Source of the DNA: Ruminococcus sp.
GTDB lineage: Bacteria > Bacillota > Clostridia > Oscillospirales > Ruminococcaceae
Assembly: GCA_017397925.1 (NCBI GenBank)
Contig: JAFQHO010000029.1
Location: 62,001-126,000 of the forward strand
Direction: 5' to 3'
DNA length: 64,000 nucleotides
Below the pieces are notes generated by a model. The model was not told the origin of the DNA. It worked only from the letters and a program-made list of their open reading frames with translations, and did no database searches. A program made the position numbers and the translations under genes. Positions 32,622 through 41,803 of the stretch are shown in pieces (the stretch's first letter is position 1; each line of letters opens with the position of its first letter).

Positions 32622-33782
32622 TTGAATTTTATCTATGAATTAATAGGTATTCCCCTTGGATACCTTATGAGCCTTATTTATAACATAGTTCCTAACTATG
32701 CAATCGCTATCATTTTATTTACTCTGGTGACTAAGCTGCTGCTTTTCCCTATGAGCTACAAGACTCAGAAAAGTGCTGCAAGAATGCAGCTGCTTCAGCC
32801 GAAGCTCCAGAAACTTCAGAAAAGCTTTTCAAGCAATCCACAGCGTTTGCAGGAGGAACAGCAGAAGCTTTATCAGGAGGAAGGCGTTAACCCTATGGGC
32901 TCATGTCTCCCTGCCTTTATTCAGATGTTCCTGCTTTTCGGCGTTATCGACGTTGTATATAAGCCTGTAAAGCATATCCTCCGCCTTTCAAAGGATGTGA
33001 GAATGGCTGCTGTAGAAAAGGCTTCTGAGCTTGCTGTAAAGTTTAAGGATGTTAATGGCGGTAATGTAATTGATTCAAGAAATCTCAGACACGAGCTGCT
33101 TACTATGGAGGTTTTCGATAAGCATCCCTCAGAATTCAGCCACATCGGAGAGAACTTTTCAACGCTTGTTGCCGAATTTTCTCAGAATTTTACTATATTC
33201 GGTGCTAACCTTGGTAAAACTCCTACTCTCAGCCCCGATGTATGGGATAAAGAAGCAATTATTCTTTGTGCAATTCCTTTTCTTGCAGGTCTTTCTCAGC
33301 TTCTTGTAAGTCTTTATTCAATGATTCATCAGAAGAAAACAAATCCCACTCCTCAGGCTGGCGGCGGCTGTATGAATGTAATGATGCTTTCAATGCCTCT
33401 TATGTCTATATGGATTGCTTTTGGTGTGCCTGCAGGTATCGGTTTTTACTGGATTTGGTCATCACTTTTCTCATTCCTCGTATCATTTGCACTTAATTGC
33501 TATTTCACACATGACAGAGTTGTTGCTATGAATGAAAAGGAAAAAGAAAAGGCTCGTATTTATGCTGAAAAGCACCCCGAAAAGAAAACGTTTATGCAGA
33601 GAATGTTAGAGCAGCAGGCTGCTCTTGAAGCTCAGAACGGCGGTACAATCGTAGATTCAGGCGAAAAGAAGTCACGTTCGGAGCAGAATAAAGCAAATCG
33701 TGACGCTATTAACGATGCACGAAGAAGAATGGCTGAAAAATATGGCGATATCTATGATGATTCAGTTTCAGATGAAGATTAA
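32622..33782 (+). CDS. yidC: Membrane protein insertase YidC/Oxa1, Gram-positive type
   Basis: 386 residues. TTG 32622 has AGGAG (32609-32613) 8 bases upstream; the in-frame TTG at 32616 is too close. There is no lipoprotein signal, unlike SpoIIIJ: it begins directly NFIYELIGIPLGYLMSLIYN. Core helices include NYAIAIILFTLVTKLLLFPM, with the positively charged helical hairpin (QKSAARMQLLQPKLQKLQK), and later MSIWIAFGVPAGIGFYWIWS. An extra region of about 80 residues separates the second and third core helices. The tail is charged and long. Confidence 0.94.
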   Translation: MNFIYELIGIPLGYLMSLIYNIVPNYAIAIILFTLVTKLLLFPMSYKTQKSAARMQLLQPKLQKLQKSFSSNPQRLQEEQQKLYQEEGVNPMGSCLPAFIQMFLLFGVIDVVYKPVKHILRLSKDVRMAAVEKASELAVKFKDVNGGNVIDSRNLRHELLTMEVFDKHPSEFSHIGENFSTLVAEFSQNFTIFGANLGKTPTLSPDVWDKEAIILCAIPFLAGLSQLLVSLYSMIHQKKTNPTPQAGGGCMNVMMLSMPLMSIWIAFGVPAGIGFYWIWSSLFSFLVSFALNCYFTHDRVVAMNEKEKEKARIYAEKHPEKKTFMQRMLEQQAALEAQNGGTIVDSGEKKSRSEQNKANRDAINDARRRMAEKYGDIYDDSVSDED

Positions 33783-33800
33783 TTTTAAGGAGGTATTAAA

Positions 33801-34877
33801 ATGACAGAGTTATTTACTGCAAAAACCGTTGAAGAAGCAAAAGCTTTGGCGGTTCAGAAATTTGGAAAAAGTGAAAGCGAAATCAAATTTGAAGTTATTA
33901 ATGAAGGAAAAAAAGGCTTTTTAGGACTTGGTGCTGTTGATGCACAGGTTAAGGCTACTGTTGCTGACGCTTCTGTGGCTGTTAAGGTTGAAGCTCCGGT
34001 TGTTGAAGAAGAGAAGGTTGTAGAAGTTCCTGCACCTGTTGAAGTTCCTGAGGCTGTTATTCTCCCTGATGCTGTGGAGGTATCTGAGCCTGTTATTGCT
34101 ACTGAAGAAGTAATAGAAACTGCTCCTGTTGAGGAAGTTCCTGCTGTTACTGAGACTCCTGCAAAGGAAGATGATATGGAGTTTTCTCTTGATGACTTTA
34201 CTCTCATTGAGGATGAAGCTCTTATGAATCCTAAGGTGAAGATTGCAAGAGATTATATCATCAGCATTTTTAATGCTATGGATATTGAAGCAAATTATGT
34301 TGTATATCAGAACGAAACAGGCGCTGTTATTAATATTGAAAGTGATAACAACGGTACAATTATAGGCAGACGCGGTGAAACTCTTGATTCTATTCAGTAT
34401 CTCTGTTCTATTATTGCAAATAAGGGCGATAAGGATTATTATCGTATTACAATTGATTGTCTCGGTTATAGAAGCAAGAGAAAGGAAACTCTTGAACAGC
34501 TTGCTGCTAAGGTTGCTAAGTCTGTTCTCAGAACAGGCCGTTCACAGCAGCTTGAGCCTATGAATCCTTATGAAAGACGTGTTATTCACTCTGCTGTATC
34601 AAATATTGAGGGAGTAGCTTCACGTTCAGTTGGTGAGGAGCCTTACAGAAAGATTATTATTTCTTCCACAAATCCTAAAAATAATCGCAATAACGGCGGC
34701 AGAGGCAGAGGTCCTCGTCGTGATGACAGACGCGGAAGAAATGGCGGACGTGATCGTCGTCGTGAGAATTTTGAGGCAAAGGCAATTGATCTTTCAACAT
34801 CATTTGAAAAGGATTACAAAAAGCCAAAGCCTGAGGATTCAATGGAAGGCGGACTTTACGGAAAAATCGAATTTTAA
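33801..34877 (+). CDS. jag: Jag/KhpB RNA-binding protein
   Basis: 358 residues: Jag-N domain (AKTVEEAKALAVQKFGKSES, 1-55), a Val/Pro/Glu-rich linker (about 60-125), KH domain (NNGTIIGRRGETLDSIQYLC, about 145-210) and R3H domain (NPYERRVIHSAVSNIEGVAS, about 250-285). The C-terminus has an Arg/Gly/Asp-rich segment (RGRGPRRDDRRGRNGG) that may add RNA affinity. In other Firmicutes KhpB acts with KhpA on cell elongation. AGGAGGT precedes the start. It follows yidC as usual. Confidence 0.93.
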   Translation: MTELFTAKTVEEAKALAVQKFGKSESEIKFEVINEGKKGFLGLGAVDAQVKATVADASVAVKVEAPVVEEEKVVEVPAPVEVPEAVILPDAVEVSEPVIATEEVIETAPVEEVPAVTETPAKEDDMEFSLDDFTLIEDEALMNPKVKIARDYIISIFNAMDIEANYVVYQNETGAVINIESDNNGTIIGRRGETLDSIQYLCSIIANKGDKDYYRITIDCLGYRSKRKETLEQLAAKVAKSVLRTGRSQQLEPMNPYERRVIHSAVSNIEGVASRSVGEEPYRKIIISSTNPKNNRNNGGRGRGPRRDDRRGRNGGRDRRRENFEAKAIDLSTSFEKDYKKPKPEDSMEGGLYGKIEF

Positions 34878-34931
34878 TTAAGATAGGGCTGTTGCAGGTT
34901 GACTTGTGACAGCCCTTTATAGGAGAAAATT

Positions 34932-36293
34932 ATGGCTACTATTGCTGCTGTTTCGACTCCGAATGCTGTGGGCGGCATCGCTGTTATACGTATTTCGGGA
35001 GATGAGGCTATTGCTGTTGCGGAGAAGATTTTTACTCCCTTCGGCGGAAAAAAGGTCGCTGATATGGACGGGTATACTTGTGCCTATGGTATTGCTCATG
35101 ACAATGGACAGCGGATTGATGACTGTATACTGACGATATTTAAAGCGCCACATAGCTATACCGGAGAGGATACAGCTGAATTATCCTGCCACGGCGGACT
35201 TTTTGTTTCAAAAAAAATATTGCGTGCAGCTTTGAAAAATGGAGCTACTACAGCGGAGGCTGGTGAGTTTACTAAGCGTGCTTTTCTTAATGGAAAGCTT
35301 GACCTTACACAGGCAGAAGCAGTTATGGATGTAATATCTGCAAAGGGCGAGTTGGAATTAAAAATGGCTGAAACTCTCAGAGAGGGTGCAGTATTCAAGG
35401 CAGCAAAAAAATGTTCGGAGCGATTGCTGAAGCTTTTAAGCGGACTTGCCGCTTGGACTGATTATCCTGATGAGGATATTCCAGAGGTTGAACCGGAGTC
35501 GATTTTATCTGAGCTTGAATATGTTCGCAATGACTTATCCGCACTTATTGTTGATTATGACAGGGGAAGAATTGTTCGCGATGGTGTTGCAACCGCTATT
35601 GTAGGCAGACCGAATGTAGGAAAGTCCACTCTTTTTAATTGCCTAAGCGGATGTGAGAGAAGCATTGTAACAAATATTGCAGGAACAACTCGTGATGTTG
35701 TAGAGGAATCTGTGAGACTTGGAGATATTACTTTGCGACTTTCGGATACGGCCGGCATTCGTGACACGGAAGATATAATTGAGGGAATTGGTGTTGATAT
35801 TGCCTGGAAAACGGTTGAATCTTCTGAATTAGTGTTGGCAGTATTTGATGGAAGTTGTCCTCTCAAGGCGGACGATTTTGAAATAATCAATAAAATTAAT
35901 AATAAAAAATGTGTTGCTGTAGTAAATAAAACTGATGAGGAAATGATGCTTGATATTAAAATTCTTAAAGAATATTTTATACAAATAGTATATATATCAG
36001 CTAAAGAAAATCAAGGAATTTCCAATTTGGAAGATTCAATAAAACAATTATTTGAAATAAATTCTGATAGTTTCTCTTCTGTTACTGCAGCAAATGAGAG
36101 GCAGAAACTTTGTATTGAAAAGGCAGTATCATCTGTATCATCGGCAATTGATGCTTTATGTTATGGAGAAATGCTCGATGCTGTTAATGTACTTGTTGAT
36201 GAGGCGGAGCAATATTTACTTGAGCTTACAGGTGAACGCATAACTGATGCTGTTGTTGATGAAGTATTCTCACGTTTTTGTGTGGGAAAATAA
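34932..36293 (+). CDS. mnmE: tRNA modification GTPase MnmE
   Basis: 453 residues. With MnmG installs the cmnm5 group on the wobble uridine. N-terminal tetrahydrofolate domain (STPNAVGGIAVIRISGDEA), a helical domain, G domain with GRPNVGKST (about 225-233), GTTRDVVEE, DTAGIRDTEDIIE and NKTD, and C-terminal FCVGK containing the essential cysteine. From about 35.9 kb onward codon usage becomes more AT-rich, continuing through mnmG, rsmG and noc. AGGAG precedes ATG 34932. Confidence 0.97.
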   Translation: MATIAAVSTPNAVGGIAVIRISGDEAIAVAEKIFTPFGGKKVADMDGYTCAYGIAHDNGQRIDDCILTIFKAPHSYTGEDTAELSCHGGLFVSKKILRAALKNGATTAEAGEFTKRAFLNGKLDLTQAEAVMDVISAKGELELKMAETLREGAVFKAAKKCSERLLKLLSGLAAWTDYPDEDIPEVEPESILSELEYVRNDLSALIVDYDRGRIVRDGVATAIVGRPNVGKSTLFNCLSGCERSIVTNIAGTTRDVVEESVRLGDITLRLSDTAGIRDTEDIIEGIGVDIAWKTVESSELVLAVFDGSCPLKADDFEIINKINNKKCVAVVNKTDEEMMLDIKILKEYFIQIVYISAKENQGISNLEDSIKQLFEINSDSFSSVTAANERQKLCIEKAVSSVSSAIDALCYGEMLDAVNVLVDEAEQYLLELTGERITDAVVDEVFSRFCVGK

Positions 36294-36309
36294 ATTATGT
36301 GGAGCAAAA

Positions 36310-36325
36310 TGTTTCACGTGGAACA
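36310..36325. promoter_or_regulatory. parS centromere site
   Basis: TGTTTCACGTGGAACA: 15 of 16 match to the ParB consensus TGTTTCACGTGAAACA. Lies in the mnmE-mnmG gap. Confidence 0.93.
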
Positions 36326-36342
36326 TTTAAAGAGGTAATTCT

Positions 36343-38217
36343 ATGTCATATAAAATGGGTGAATTTGATGTCATTGTAGTAGGCGGTGGTCATGCTGGTG
36401 TAGAGGCAGCACTTGCATCAGCTCGACTTGGAGTCAAAACTGCAATGTTTACTATTTCTCTTGATCAAATTGCAAATATGCCTTGTAATCCGTCAATTGG
36501 CGGAACTGCAAAAGGGCATCTTGTACGAGAAATTGATGCTCTTGGCGGTGAAATGGGCAAGGCAGCTGATAAATGTTTTATTCAGAGCCGTATGCTGAAC
36601 CGTGGAAAAGGACCTGCAGTACATAGTCTTAGAGTTCAAGCAGATAGAGTTGAGTATCATAAATATATGAAGCAAGTATGTGAAGCACAAGAAAATTTAT
36701 GTGTGAAACAAGGAGAAGTATCACAGGTTCTTATTGAGAATGGAAAAATTACAGGAGTTGTAACATCTCTTGGAGCAGAGTATTCTGCTAAATGTGTTGT
36801 AATTGCAACGGGAACATATTTAAAAGGAAAAATACACATTGGAGAAAATTCCTTTGAAAGTGGACCTGATGCTGCATTGCCAAGTATTGGGCTTTCTCAA
36901 AGCTTGATTGATAACGGTATTGAACTGCGTCGATTTAAAACAGGTACGCCATGTCGAGTTCATAGAAGAAGCATAGATTTTTCCGTTATGGAGAAACAGG
37001 ATGGCGATGAAGAAATAGTTCCTCTTTCATTTGAAACAGATGTGAATGAACTTGAAAATAAAGTAAGTTGTTATGTAACATATACTAATAGTAATACGCA
37101 TGAAGTGATATTGACAAATCTGCACAGATCACCTTTATACGGTGGCAGGATAGAGGGAGTGGGTCCACGATATTGTCCGTCAATCGAGGACAAAGTTGTT
37201 AGATTTTCAGATAAACCAAGACACCAGCTTTTTGTTGAACCAATGGGATTATCAACAGATGAGTTTTATTTGCAGGGAATGTCATCATCATTGCCGGAGG
37301 ATGTGCAGCTTGCATTTCTCAGAACAATAAAGGGATTAGAAAACGTTGAAATTATGAGACCAGCATATGCAATAGAATATGATTGCTGTGACCCATTACA
37401 GTTACTGCCAACACTCGAATTTAAGATAGTACAGGGTTTATATGGTGCAGGACAATTCAATGGAAGTTCCGGATATGAAGAAGCTGCTGCACAGGGGCTT
37501 GTTGCAGGTGTAAATGCAGCAATGTCTGTATTAGGTAGGGATCCGATGATTTTAGAACGATCCGGTTCATATATTGGAACATTAATTGATGATCTTGTTA
37601 CTAAGGGCTGTTCTGATCCCTATAGAATGATGACATCACGCAGCGAATATCGTTTGATATTGCGACAGGATAACGCTGATCAAAGATTATTACCAATTGG
37701 ATATAAAATAGGTCTTGTTTCAAAAGAACGTCTTGATAAACTCAATGAGAAGATTAGATTGACAGAGGAAGAAATAAAAAGAGTTTCAAGTGAAAGTATT
37801 AAAGTATCCGATGAATTAAATGAAATGCTTGTGGAGAAGGGGACTGCACCACTGAAAACAGGATGTAGAATAGTGGAACTTATAAAACGTCCACAACTTA
37901 AATATAACGATCTTGCTTTTTTTGATGTAAATCGCCCTAAACTTCCATATGATGTTTGTGAACAGGTTGAATTGCAGATAAAGTATAAGGGATATATAGA
38001 AAAGCAGCTTGCACAAATTGATCAGGCAGATAAGCTTGAGAAGAAATTACTTCCTAAAAATACGGATTATAGCCATATTCATGGTTTGAGACTTGAAGCA
38101 GCAGAGAAACTGAACAAAATTAAACCTGTTTCAATTGGACAGGCATCAAGAATCTCAGGAGTATCTCCTGCTGATGTATCTATGCTTATTGTATGGCTTA
38201 AAAAGGAACAGGGGTGA
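36343..38217 (+). CDS. mnmG: tRNA uridine-5-carboxymethylaminomethyl modification enzyme MnmG
   Basis: 624 residues. FAD protein: Rossmann motif [19 protein letters not shown] at residues 12-30. Conserved [20 protein letters not shown] and [23 protein letters not shown]-type motifs follow, then the [10 protein letters not shown] region and the C-terminal helical domain. It partners MnmE, encoded upstream. Codon usage here is more AT-rich (AAT, ATA, TTA) than in flanking housekeeping genes such as serS. The RBS is AGAGGT. Ends 4 bases before rsmG. Confidence 0.97.
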   Translation: MSYKMGEFDVIVVGGGHAGVEAALASARLGVKTAMFTISLDQIANMPCNPSIGGTAKGHLVREIDALGGEMGKAADKCFIQSRMLNRGKGPAVHSLRVQADRVEYHKYMKQVCEAQENLCVKQGEVSQVLIENGKITGVVTSLGAEYSAKCVVIATGTYLKGKIHIGENSFESGPDAALPSIGLSQSLIDNGIELRRFKTGTPCRVHRRSIDFSVMEKQDGDEEIVPLSFETDVNELENKVSCYVTYTNSNTHEVILTNLHRSPLYGGRIEGVGPRYCPSIEDKVVRFSDKPRHQLFVEPMGLSTDEFYLQGMSSSLPEDVQLAFLRTIKGLENVEIMRPAYAIEYDCCDPLQLLPTLEFKIVQGLYGAGQFNGSSGYEEAAAQGLVAGVNAAMSVLGRDPMILERSGSYIGTLIDDLVTKGCSDPYRMMTSRSEYRLILRQDNADQRLLPIGYKIGLVSKERLDKLNEKIRLTEEEIKRVSSESIKVSDELNEMLVEKGTAPLKTGCRIVELIKRPQLKYNDLAFFDVNRPKLPYDVCEQVELQIKYKGYIEKQLAQIDQADKLEKKLLPKNTDYSHIHGLRLEAAEKLNKIKPVSIGQASRISGVSPADVSMLIVWLKKEQG

Positions 38218-38221
38218 GATT

Positions 38222-38926
38222 ATGTTACCGAGTTTTGAAATATGTTGCTCTGAATTTCAAAAATATGGTCTTGAGTTGCCACAATCAAAATATGAAAAAT
38301 TCGATAAATATGCAGAGTTCCTTGTGGAATATAACAACAATGTAAATCTCACTGCTATTACTGATCCGGAAGGAATATTAATAAAGCATTTCATTGACAG
38401 TGCGTTACTGTTAAAATATGTAGATATTCCTGAAAATTCATCTATTATTGATGTTGGTACAGGTGCGGGATTTCCTTCTGTTCCATTGAAGATCATGCGT
38501 CCGGATATTAAGCTTACACTTCTTGACAGCCTTGCGAAGAGAATTACTTTTCTTAAAAATCTGTGTGATTTGTTAGAAATCAGTGCAGAATTTATTCACG
38601 GACGTGCTGAAGATATTGCAAAAATGCCTGAATATAGAGAAAGCTTTGATTTCTCTTGTGCAAGAGCAGTAGCAAATCTTTCTGTTTTGTCTGAATATTG
38701 TATTCCATTTGTAAAAAACGGTGGTGAATTCTTGTCAATGAAAGGACCTACTGAAAATTTACATGAATCAGACAATGCAATTGTTACTTTAGGAGGAGAA
38801 ATATCTAAAATCCATAGTTATTCCCTTGAAAATGATTCACGAATAATTGTTGAAGTAAAAAAATTATCGCAGACTCCGACAAAATATCCACGAAATAGCA
38901 GTCAGATTAAGAAAAAAAGCTTATAA
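38222..38926 (+). CDS. rsmG: 16S rRNA (guanine-527-N7)-methyltransferase
   Basis: 234 residues. SAM-dependent methyltransferase: NNVNLTAITDPEGILIKHFIDS precedes motif I DVGTGAGFPSVPLKIM; the later motif FSCARAVANLSVL is also typical. ATG 38222 has GGGGTGA upstream and starts right after mnmG; a longer ORF inside mnmG is rejected. A terminator follows. Confidence 0.95.
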   Translation: MLPSFEICCSEFQKYGLELPQSKYEKFDKYAEFLVEYNNNVNLTAITDPEGILIKHFIDSALLLKYVDIPENSSIIDVGTGAGFPSVPLKIMRPDIKLTLLDSLAKRITFLKNLCDLLEISAEFIHGRAEDIAKMPEYRESFDFSCARAVANLSVLSEYCIPFVKNGGEFLSMKGPTENLHESDNAIVTLGGEISKIHSYSLENDSRIIVEVKKLSQTPTKYPRNSSQIKKKSL

Positions 38927-38947
38927 TCATATTGAATTTTATATAAT

Positions 38948-38984
38948 AATCCGCTGAAATGACGAATTTTGGCGGATTTTTTTT
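38948..38984 (+). terminator. Terminator after rsmG
   Basis: AATCCGC / GCGGATT arms with a long loop and eight Ts. Closes the rnpA-to-rsmG transcript. Confidence 0.85.
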
Positions 38985-39066
38985 ATAGATTTTATTTCCT
39001 GAGTATGATAAAATTTATTCAACACCATATAATGGTGAAAATAAAGAAAAGTGAGGACAACAAAAA

Positions 39067-39879
39067 ATGGCAGGTTTTCTTAATTTAACAAAGGAAAAAC
39101 AGATTAATAAGGTATATGAGGTGGAAATTGGAAGGATAATTCCTAATCCTAATCAACCGAGAACAGAATTTAAGGAAACAGAAATAGTTAATCTTGCAGA
39201 ATCTATTGCAAACAATGGAATACTCCAGCCGTTATCTGTAAGAAGAATTGGTGAGAAATACGAATTAATAGCTGGAGAAAGACGTTTAAGAGCAGCAAAA
39301 ATGTGTGAATTACAGTCTGTACCGTGTATTGTATATGAAATGAGTGATAGAAATTCAGCGATACTTGCACTTGTTGAGAATATTCAGCGACAGAATTTAT
39401 CATTTTTTGATGAGGCAGCAGCAATTGAAAAATTAATTAGTTATTATGGATTGACACAGGAAGAGGCTGCAGCAAAGCTTGGAAAAGCTCAGAGTACTAT
39501 TGCAAATAAGCTCAGAATACTTCGTTTAACAGCAGCAGAAAGGGATATTATAGCTAAGTTTAATCTTACTGAACGACATGCAAGGGCATTACTTCGTCTT
39601 GGAAGTGCTGAGGACAGACTTTTTATACTTGAAAAAGTAGCAAAATTAAATTTGAATGTTGAAAAAACAGAAGTATTAATAGATAATTATATTGGTAAGA
39701 AGAAGGAAGAGCAAAGCTATAAAAAGCGTTCTGCTGTATTTCAAAACGTTAATATTTTCCTTAATACTATAAATAAAGCAATACAGACAATGCAATCAGC
39801 CGGAATTGCTGCTGAGTCAAGAAAAATTCAAGGGGAAGAATACATAGAATACAGAGTTCGTATTCCGATGAAAAGTTAA
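39067..39879 (+). CDS. noc: Noc-like nucleoid occlusion protein (ParB family)
   Basis: 270 residues, first of two ParB-family genes. N-terminal ParB/CTPase domain (RIIPNPNQPRTEFKE, then LVENIQRQNLSFFDEAAAIEKL with the ENxQR motif), a central helix-turn-helix (YGLTQEEAAAKLGKAQSTIANKLRIL) and a C-terminal dimer domain. The position after rsmG and before parA fits Noc. It lacks an obvious N-terminal amphipathic helix of Bacillus Noc type beyond MAGFLNLTK. GAGGA precedes it. A TATAAT at 39028 inside a CACCAT/ATGGTG palindrome may belong to its promoter. Confidence 0.87.
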   Translation: MAGFLNLTKEKQINKVYEVEIGRIIPNPNQPRTEFKETEIVNLAESIANNGILQPLSVRRIGEKYELIAGERRLRAAKMCELQSVPCIVYEMSDRNSAILALVENIQRQNLSFFDEAAAIEKLISYYGLTQEEAAAKLGKAQSTIANKLRILRLTAAERDIIAKFNLTERHARALLRLGSAEDRLFILEKVAKLNLNVEKTEVLIDNYIGKKKEEQSYKKRSAVFQNVNIFLNTINKAIQTMQSAGIAAESRKIQGEEYIEYRVRIPMKS

Positions 39880-39891
39880 TAAAACTTAATA

Positions 39892-39907
39892 TGTTTCACG
39901 TGGAACA
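39892..39907. promoter_or_regulatory. parS site between noc and parA (copy 1)
   Basis: TGTTTCACGTGGAACA, identical to the site at 36310. Confidence 0.93.
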
Positions 39908-39964
39908 TTTTTCTTTCTTCGGATAGTGATTCTGCGTGAAACTATTTTGAATAAAATGCATAAA

Positions 39965-39980
39965 TGTTCCACGTGAAACA
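39965..39980. promoter_or_regulatory. parS site between noc and parA (copy 2, inverted)
   Basis: TGTTCCACGTGAAACA, the exact reverse complement of copy 1. A half site GCGTGAAAC lies at 39933-39941 between them. Confidence 0.93.
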
Positions 39981-39988
39981 TTAAAAAG

Positions 39989-40004
39989 TGTTCCATGTGG
40001 AACA
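39989..40004. promoter_or_regulatory. Degenerate parS-like palindrome upstream of parA
   Basis: TGTTCCATGTGGAACA, three mismatches from the parS consensus, eight bases after copy 2. It may be a weaker ParB site or the preferred site of the Noc paralogue. Confidence 0.6.
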
Positions 40005-40040
40005 TTTTTCGAGAAAAATGAAAAAATATACATCTATGTA

Positions 40041-40069
40041 TTTACTTTTTTATCAGAGTGTGATATAAT
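40041..40069 (+). promoter_or_regulatory. Promoter of parAB
   Basis: TTTACT (40041-40046), 17-base spacer, TATAAT (40064-40069), 37 bases downstream of the last parS-like site. Confidence 0.65.
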
Positions 40070-40119
40070 ATTGTAGTAAGCCGTTTTTGCGGTATATCCT
40101 AAAAAGAAAGGAAGATTCT

Positions 40120-40938
40120 ATGGGCAAAATCATAGCTGTTGCTAATCAGAAAGGCGGCGTTGGAAAATCAACTACCGTAGTCAACTTAGCGGCATTTCTC
40201 GGCACCCGTGGAAAAAAAGTACTATGTGTTGATTTCGACCCACAAGGTAATTCAACTACAGGCTTCGGAATAAAAAAACGAACCGTTGAAATAACATCTT
40301 ATAATGTAATAATAGGAAAAAACAGAGTACAAGATGCTGTTATTGTTACCGATTTTGAAAATGTTTCCGTTATTCCCGCAACTGAAACACTTGCAGGAGC
40401 TGAAATGGAACTTATTAATATGGAAAATCGTGTCAATAGATTGAAAATGCAGTTGCTTACTGTGAAAAATGATTACGATTATATATTAATTGATTGTCCG
40501 CCTGCCCTTGGCTCGCTTACAATTAATGCTCTTGTTTCTGCTGATTCTATAATTGTGCCTATGTTAGCAGAATTCTACGCCTTGGAAGGACTTTCACAGC
40601 TTGTAAATACAATAAAAATTGTAAAAAACAACTATAACCCGTCATTGGATATTGAGGGAATACTTTTCACAATGTTTGACGGTAGACTAAATGTTGCAAA
40701 TGAGGTTGTAGCAGAGGTTGAGAAATACTTCCCTGGAAAGGTGTTTCAGACTAAAATTCCGAGAAACGTTCGTATTTCCGAGGCTCCAAGCCACGGAAAA
40801 CCGGTGATGTATTATGATAAAACATCAAAAGGAACCGATTCATACACACTTCTTGGACTTGAATTACTGGGAGAACCTCTTGAACTTCCTCAGAAAAAAA
40901 GGAGAGGAATATTCACTTTTAAAAAGGAAAGGCAGTGA
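40120..40938 (+). CDS. parA: Chromosome partitioning ATPase ParA/Soj
   Basis: 272 residues. Deviant Walker A KGGVGKST at residues 11-18 in a MinD/ParA fold; Walker A' CVDFDPQGNSTTGFG; switch motif LIDCPPALGSLT. ATP-dependent nucleoid binding drives movement of ParB-parS. ATG 40120 has AAAGGAAG upstream; the longer ORF has no RBS. A basic C-terminal tail (KKRRGIFTFKKERQ) may add DNA affinity. parB starts within 6 bases of its end. Confidence 0.95.
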   Translation: MGKIIAVANQKGGVGKSTTVVNLAAFLGTRGKKVLCVDFDPQGNSTTGFGIKKRTVEITSYNVIIGKNRVQDAVIVTDFENVSVIPATETLAGAEMELINMENRVNRLKMQLLTVKNDYDYILIDCPPALGSLTINALVSADSIIVPMLAEFYALEGLSQLVNTIKIVKNNYNPSLDIEGILFTMFDGRLNVANEVVAEVEKYFPGKVFQTKIPRNVRISEAPSHGKPVMYYDKTSKGTDSYTLLGLELLGEPLELPQKKRRGIFTFKKERQ

Positions 40939-40943
40939 TTATT

Positions 40944-41792
40944 ATGGCAAAAGGCGGCTTAGGTGCAGGTCTTGACTCACTTTTTAGCGATAATGCCAGT
41001 GATGTGCAGATAAAAACTACACTCCGTACATCTGACATTGAGCCAAATCGTGATCAGCCGCGTAAGCATTTTTCAACTGAATCAATTTCAACGCTTGCCG
41101 ATTCAATTCGCGAACACGGCATTTTACAGCCTATTCTTGTCCGTCCTCTTGAAAGCGGCGGCTACCAGATAGTAGCAGGCGAACGCAGATGGCGTGCTGC
41201 AAGAATGCTCGGACTTGATGAGGTTCCAGTAAATATTAAGGAACTATCAGATGTTGAAACAATGCAGATTGCTATTATTGAAAATCTGCAGCGTGAAAAT
41301 CTTAATCCTATTGAAGAAGCAAACGGCTATAACGAATTGATTGAAAATTATGGTATGACTCAGGAACAAGTTGGAAAGCTTGTAGGTAAATCCCGTTCTG
41401 CAGTTGCAAATGCGATACGTATTCTTGCACTTCCTGAAAAAATATTAAAATTATTGGAGAATGGCGATTTAACCGTAGGTCATGCAAAGGCTTTGCTTAC
41501 TTATGACGATGATGAAATGAAAATTGCTATTGCAAATCGTGCAGCAGGCGGCGGTATGACTGTCCGTCAGCTTGAAAAAATGGTTCAGAAATCTGCTGAA
41601 AATCAGGGGAAAAGACATCCATTAGATGAGAAAATAGACAATTATTTTGTTGAAATGGAAATTTCCCTTAAAGAACGACTTGGTCGTAAAGTCAAAGTTG
41701 ACTATGGTAAGAACAAGGGCGTTCTGATACTTGAATTTTATGATAAAGAAGACCTTGCAGCTATAGCTGATAAGCTGACTGTGGAGGAGTAA
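40944..41792 (+). CDS. parB: Chromosome partitioning protein ParB/Spo0J
   Basis: 282 residues. MAKGGLGAGLDSLFSDN is the usual ParB start. The CTPase domain includes GERRWRAARMLGL and ENLQRENLNPIEEANGY, then the HTH (GMTQEQVGKLVGKSRSAVANAIRIL). The C-terminal dimerisation domain ends near LEFYDKEDLAAIADKL. Binds parS and slides as a clamp. ATG 40944 is preferred over GTG 40935, which overlaps parA; AAAGG is 11 bases away, so the choice is not certain. serS follows after 11 bases. Confidence 0.94.
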   Translation: MAKGGLGAGLDSLFSDNASDVQIKTTLRTSDIEPNRDQPRKHFSTESISTLADSIREHGILQPILVRPLESGGYQIVAGERRWRAARMLGLDEVPVNIKELSDVETMQIAIIENLQRENLNPIEEANGYNELIENYGMTQEQVGKLVGKSRSAVANAIRILALPEKILKLLENGDLTVGHAKALLTYDDDEMKIAIANRAAGGGMTVRQLEKMVQKSAENQGKRHPLDEKIDNYFVEMEISLKERLGRKVKVDYGKNKGVLILEFYDKEDLAAIADKLTVEE

Positions 41793-41803
41793 GGAGTATA
41801 AAA

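Noticed and set aside
34885-34916. Terminator between jag and mnmE
   Set aside because: AGGGCTGT/ACAGCCCT can pair, but the loop is 16 bases and no T-run follows, so it is at most a weak attenuator.
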